In this document: piece by piece, positions 4,485 through 5,807 of the stretch
Position numbering within the stretch: position 1 is the stretch's first letter
How the letters are laid out: every line of letters begins with the position of its first letter
NCBI GenBank assembly: GCA_945886995.1
Contig: CAMCZJ010000186.1
Span: 1 to 5,807, forward strand
Origin: Asaia bogorensis
Lineage (GTDB): Bacteria; Pseudomonadota; Alphaproteobacteria; Acetobacterales; Acetobacteraceae
Reading direction: 5' to 3'
Length of the DNA stretch: 5,807 nucleotides
Notes under the pieces: generated by a model
What the model was told of the DNA's origin: nothing
Seen by the model: the letters and a program-made list of their open reading frames with translations, nothing else
Database searches by the model: none
Program-made: the position numbers and the translations under genes

Positions 4485-5807
4485 TGGCGTTGCCGCCGCA
4501 CCTTCGGCCAGATCAGCCGCATCTTCCCCCCGGCGCAAGGCACCAAGGGCTTCTGTCAAGCGGATCAGCCTTTGCTGCGCCGCCGGGTCATTCGTGGCGG
4601 CAAGGCTTTCCAGTGCCGCCTTTTGGTCTTCAAGCAAAGCCGCTTCTCCGCGCAGCCTGAGGAAGAAATGCCAGAAGCCTTCCTCTACCTCCCGCGGGAG
4701 CGCATCGGGGCGCGCCGCTTGGGGCAGGGCCTCAGCGCCAAGCGCCCAAGCCGCAGCATCCACCAAACCTTCAGTTGCGAGGTGGGATAGCAATGCCTGA
4801 GAGTCAAGGCGCGAATCCGCTATTGGCCAAGACAGAATGGCACTTTGCAGTTGCCGTGCTGGCCCTTCGGGTAGGTCGAGCAGCCCCAAGGCTTCTTCAA
4901 TCTGCGATAGTAGCCAGGGGTGGCGCAGCAGAATGGCAAGCAGAATGCGCGCCTGGGCGGCGCGGATGGTTGGTTCCAGCATGGCGGGCCGGGCCACACG
5001 CTGCGCGGGGGCGGCTTGGCCAGGCTGGCGGCGGCGCGTGGCGGCGAAGAAGCGATCGAGCAGCGCCTGGCGATATTCCCCCGCCAAGGCGCGGTCTGAA
5101 ATGGTGGCGGCGGCGGCGACCAGGCGGTTGCGCGCGGCGGCGCGTTGTTCCGGGCTGGCCATGGCTTGGCCTTCCAGAAGCAAGCCGTAAAGCGCTTCGG
5201 ATAACGGGCGCGCCGCATCCAGCACGGCTTGGAAGGCAGCCTTGCCGCCCTTGGCGATCAGCGTATCCGGGTCTTCCCCCGCCGGCAGGGTGGCCAGCTT
5301 CAGGCTGCGTTCGGCGCTGATCAGCGGCAATGCTGCTTCCGCCACGCGGGCGGCGGCGCGGGCGCCGGCGGCATCTCCATCAAAACAGAGCACCGGTTCC
5401 GGCGACAGGCGCCATAATTCCTGCAACTGATCTTCCGTGAGCGCGGTGCCAAGCGGCGCCACCGCCCCGGTGAAGCCCGCCTGATGGAGTGCGATCACAT
5501 CCATATAGCCTTCAACCGCGACTACCGAGGCGCCACGAAAAGCGCCTTCCCGCGCGCGGTCCAGCCCGTAAAGCGCATAGCGTTTGCGAAACAGCGGCGT
5601 TTCCGGACTGTTGATGTATTTCGGCTGGCCATCGCCCAGAATGCGCCCGCCAAAGGCAATCACCCGCCCGCGCCGGTCCCGGATGGGGAACATGACGCGG
5701 TTGAAGAAAAAATCGCGCGGCGCTTCATCGCCTTCCGGCGCCTTCAGCAGGCCGGCTTCGATGAGTTGCGAGGTTTCGAACGCATCCTGCTTCAAATCCG
5801 CCTGCAA
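4482..5807 (-). CDS. dnaG: DNA primase DnaG, C-terminal 441 residues (5' end outside window)
   Basis: DnaG makes the RNA primers for DNA replication at the fork and works with the DnaB helicase. The frame is open to the right edge, so the gene continues beyond it; the codon at the edge is TTG (Leu) inside the protein, not a start. The N-terminal zinc-binding domain and the beginning of the catalytic core are missing. Seen here (numbering from the window edge) are the core segment MFPIRDRRGRVIAFGGRILG at 39-58 with PKYINSPET at 62-70, and the TOPRIM metal site with Glu99 in EGYMD and Asp143/Asp145 in DGD. EDPDTL follows at 178-183. A basic Pro/Ala-rich linker at about 256-280 leads to a helical C-terminal domain at about 281-430, where DnaB would bind. 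rpoD follows after 68 bases on the same strand, so both probably belong to the macromolecular synthesis operon. Confidence 0.97.
   Translation of the reverse strand: MQADLKQDAFETSQLIEAGLLKAPEGDEAPRDFFFNRVMFPIRDRRGRVIAFGGRILGDGQPKYINSPETPLFRKRYALYGLDRAREGAFRGASVVAVEGYMDVIALHQAGFTGAVAPLGTALTEDQLQELWRLSPEPVLCFDGDAAGARAAARVAEAALPLISAERSLKLATLPAGEDPDTLIAKGGKAAFQAVLDAARPLSEALYGLLLEGQAMASPEQRAAARNRLVAAAATISDRALAGEYRQALLDRFFAATRRRQPGQAAPAQRVARPAMLEPTIRAAQARILLAILLRHPWLLSQIEEALGLLDLPEGPARQLQSAILSWPIADSRLDSQALLSHLATEGLVDAAAWALGAEALPQAARPDALPREVEEGFWHFFLRLRGEAALLEDQKAALESLAATNDPAAQQRLIRLTEALGALRRGEDAADLAEGAAATP

Noticed and set aside
4554..4559. Perfect TTGACA on the minus strand inside dnaG as a -35 box for rpoD
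   Set aside because: The DNA 16-18 bases downstream is GC-rich with nothing like a -10 element, and the only AT-rich candidate is about 70 bases away.
4333..5320. Plus-strand open frames opposite dnaG and the dnaG-rpoD junction
   Set aside because: They are Arg/Ala/Ser-rich shadow frames of the dnaG codons, without conserved motifs.
5805..5807. TTG at the window edge as the start codon of a short primase
   Set aside because: The protein enters mid-domain in the DnaG catalytic core, so the codon is an internal Leu and the real start is outside the window.

Overview
This GC-rich, densely coded window looks like an alphaproteobacterial chromosome, plausibly Rhodospirillales/Acetobacteraceae-like. 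I infer this from the dnaG-rpoD order, the long RpoD with two acidic stretches, and the many short convergent and divergent gaps. The lineage is a judgement from gene style; no phylogeny was run. There are five protein-coding genes and no RNA genes, CRISPR arrays or insertion sequences that I can see.

Left part (1-1384, minus strand): a formylglycine-generating enzyme (FGE) gene lies 25 bases upstream of a type I sulfatase gene, which runs off the left edge. The pair is self-consistent. The sulfatase carries the Cys-Thr-Ala-Gly-Arg sequence that an FGE oxidises, and the FGE keeps both active-site cysteines of the aerobic, copper-dependent class. The FGE has no export signal, whereas the sulfatase has a twin-arginine (Tat) signal. 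The likely order is maturation in the cytoplasm, folding, then Tat export to the periplasm for sulfate-ester hydrolysis.

Middle (1385-2464): a 105-base divergent intergenic region with small inverted repeats separates the FGE gene from a plus-strand LysR-type regulator. The regulator is a good candidate controller of the sulfatase operon and of itself. It converges on rpoD across a 26-base gap that holds a short GC-rich hairpin.

Right part (2491-5807, minus strand): rpoD (primary sigma factor, complete) lies downstream of dnaG (primase, C-terminal 441 residues only, 5' end beyond the right edge). This is the dnaG-rpoD part of the macromolecular synthesis operon. The 68-base gap holds a strong hairpin, a ribosome binding site for rpoD and a possible AT-rich -10 element overlapping the dnaG stop codon.

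I see no convincingly novel system. The most interesting items are the matched FGE/Tat-sulfatase pair with an Ala variant of the modification motif, its likely LysR control, and the structured dnaG-rpoD junction.
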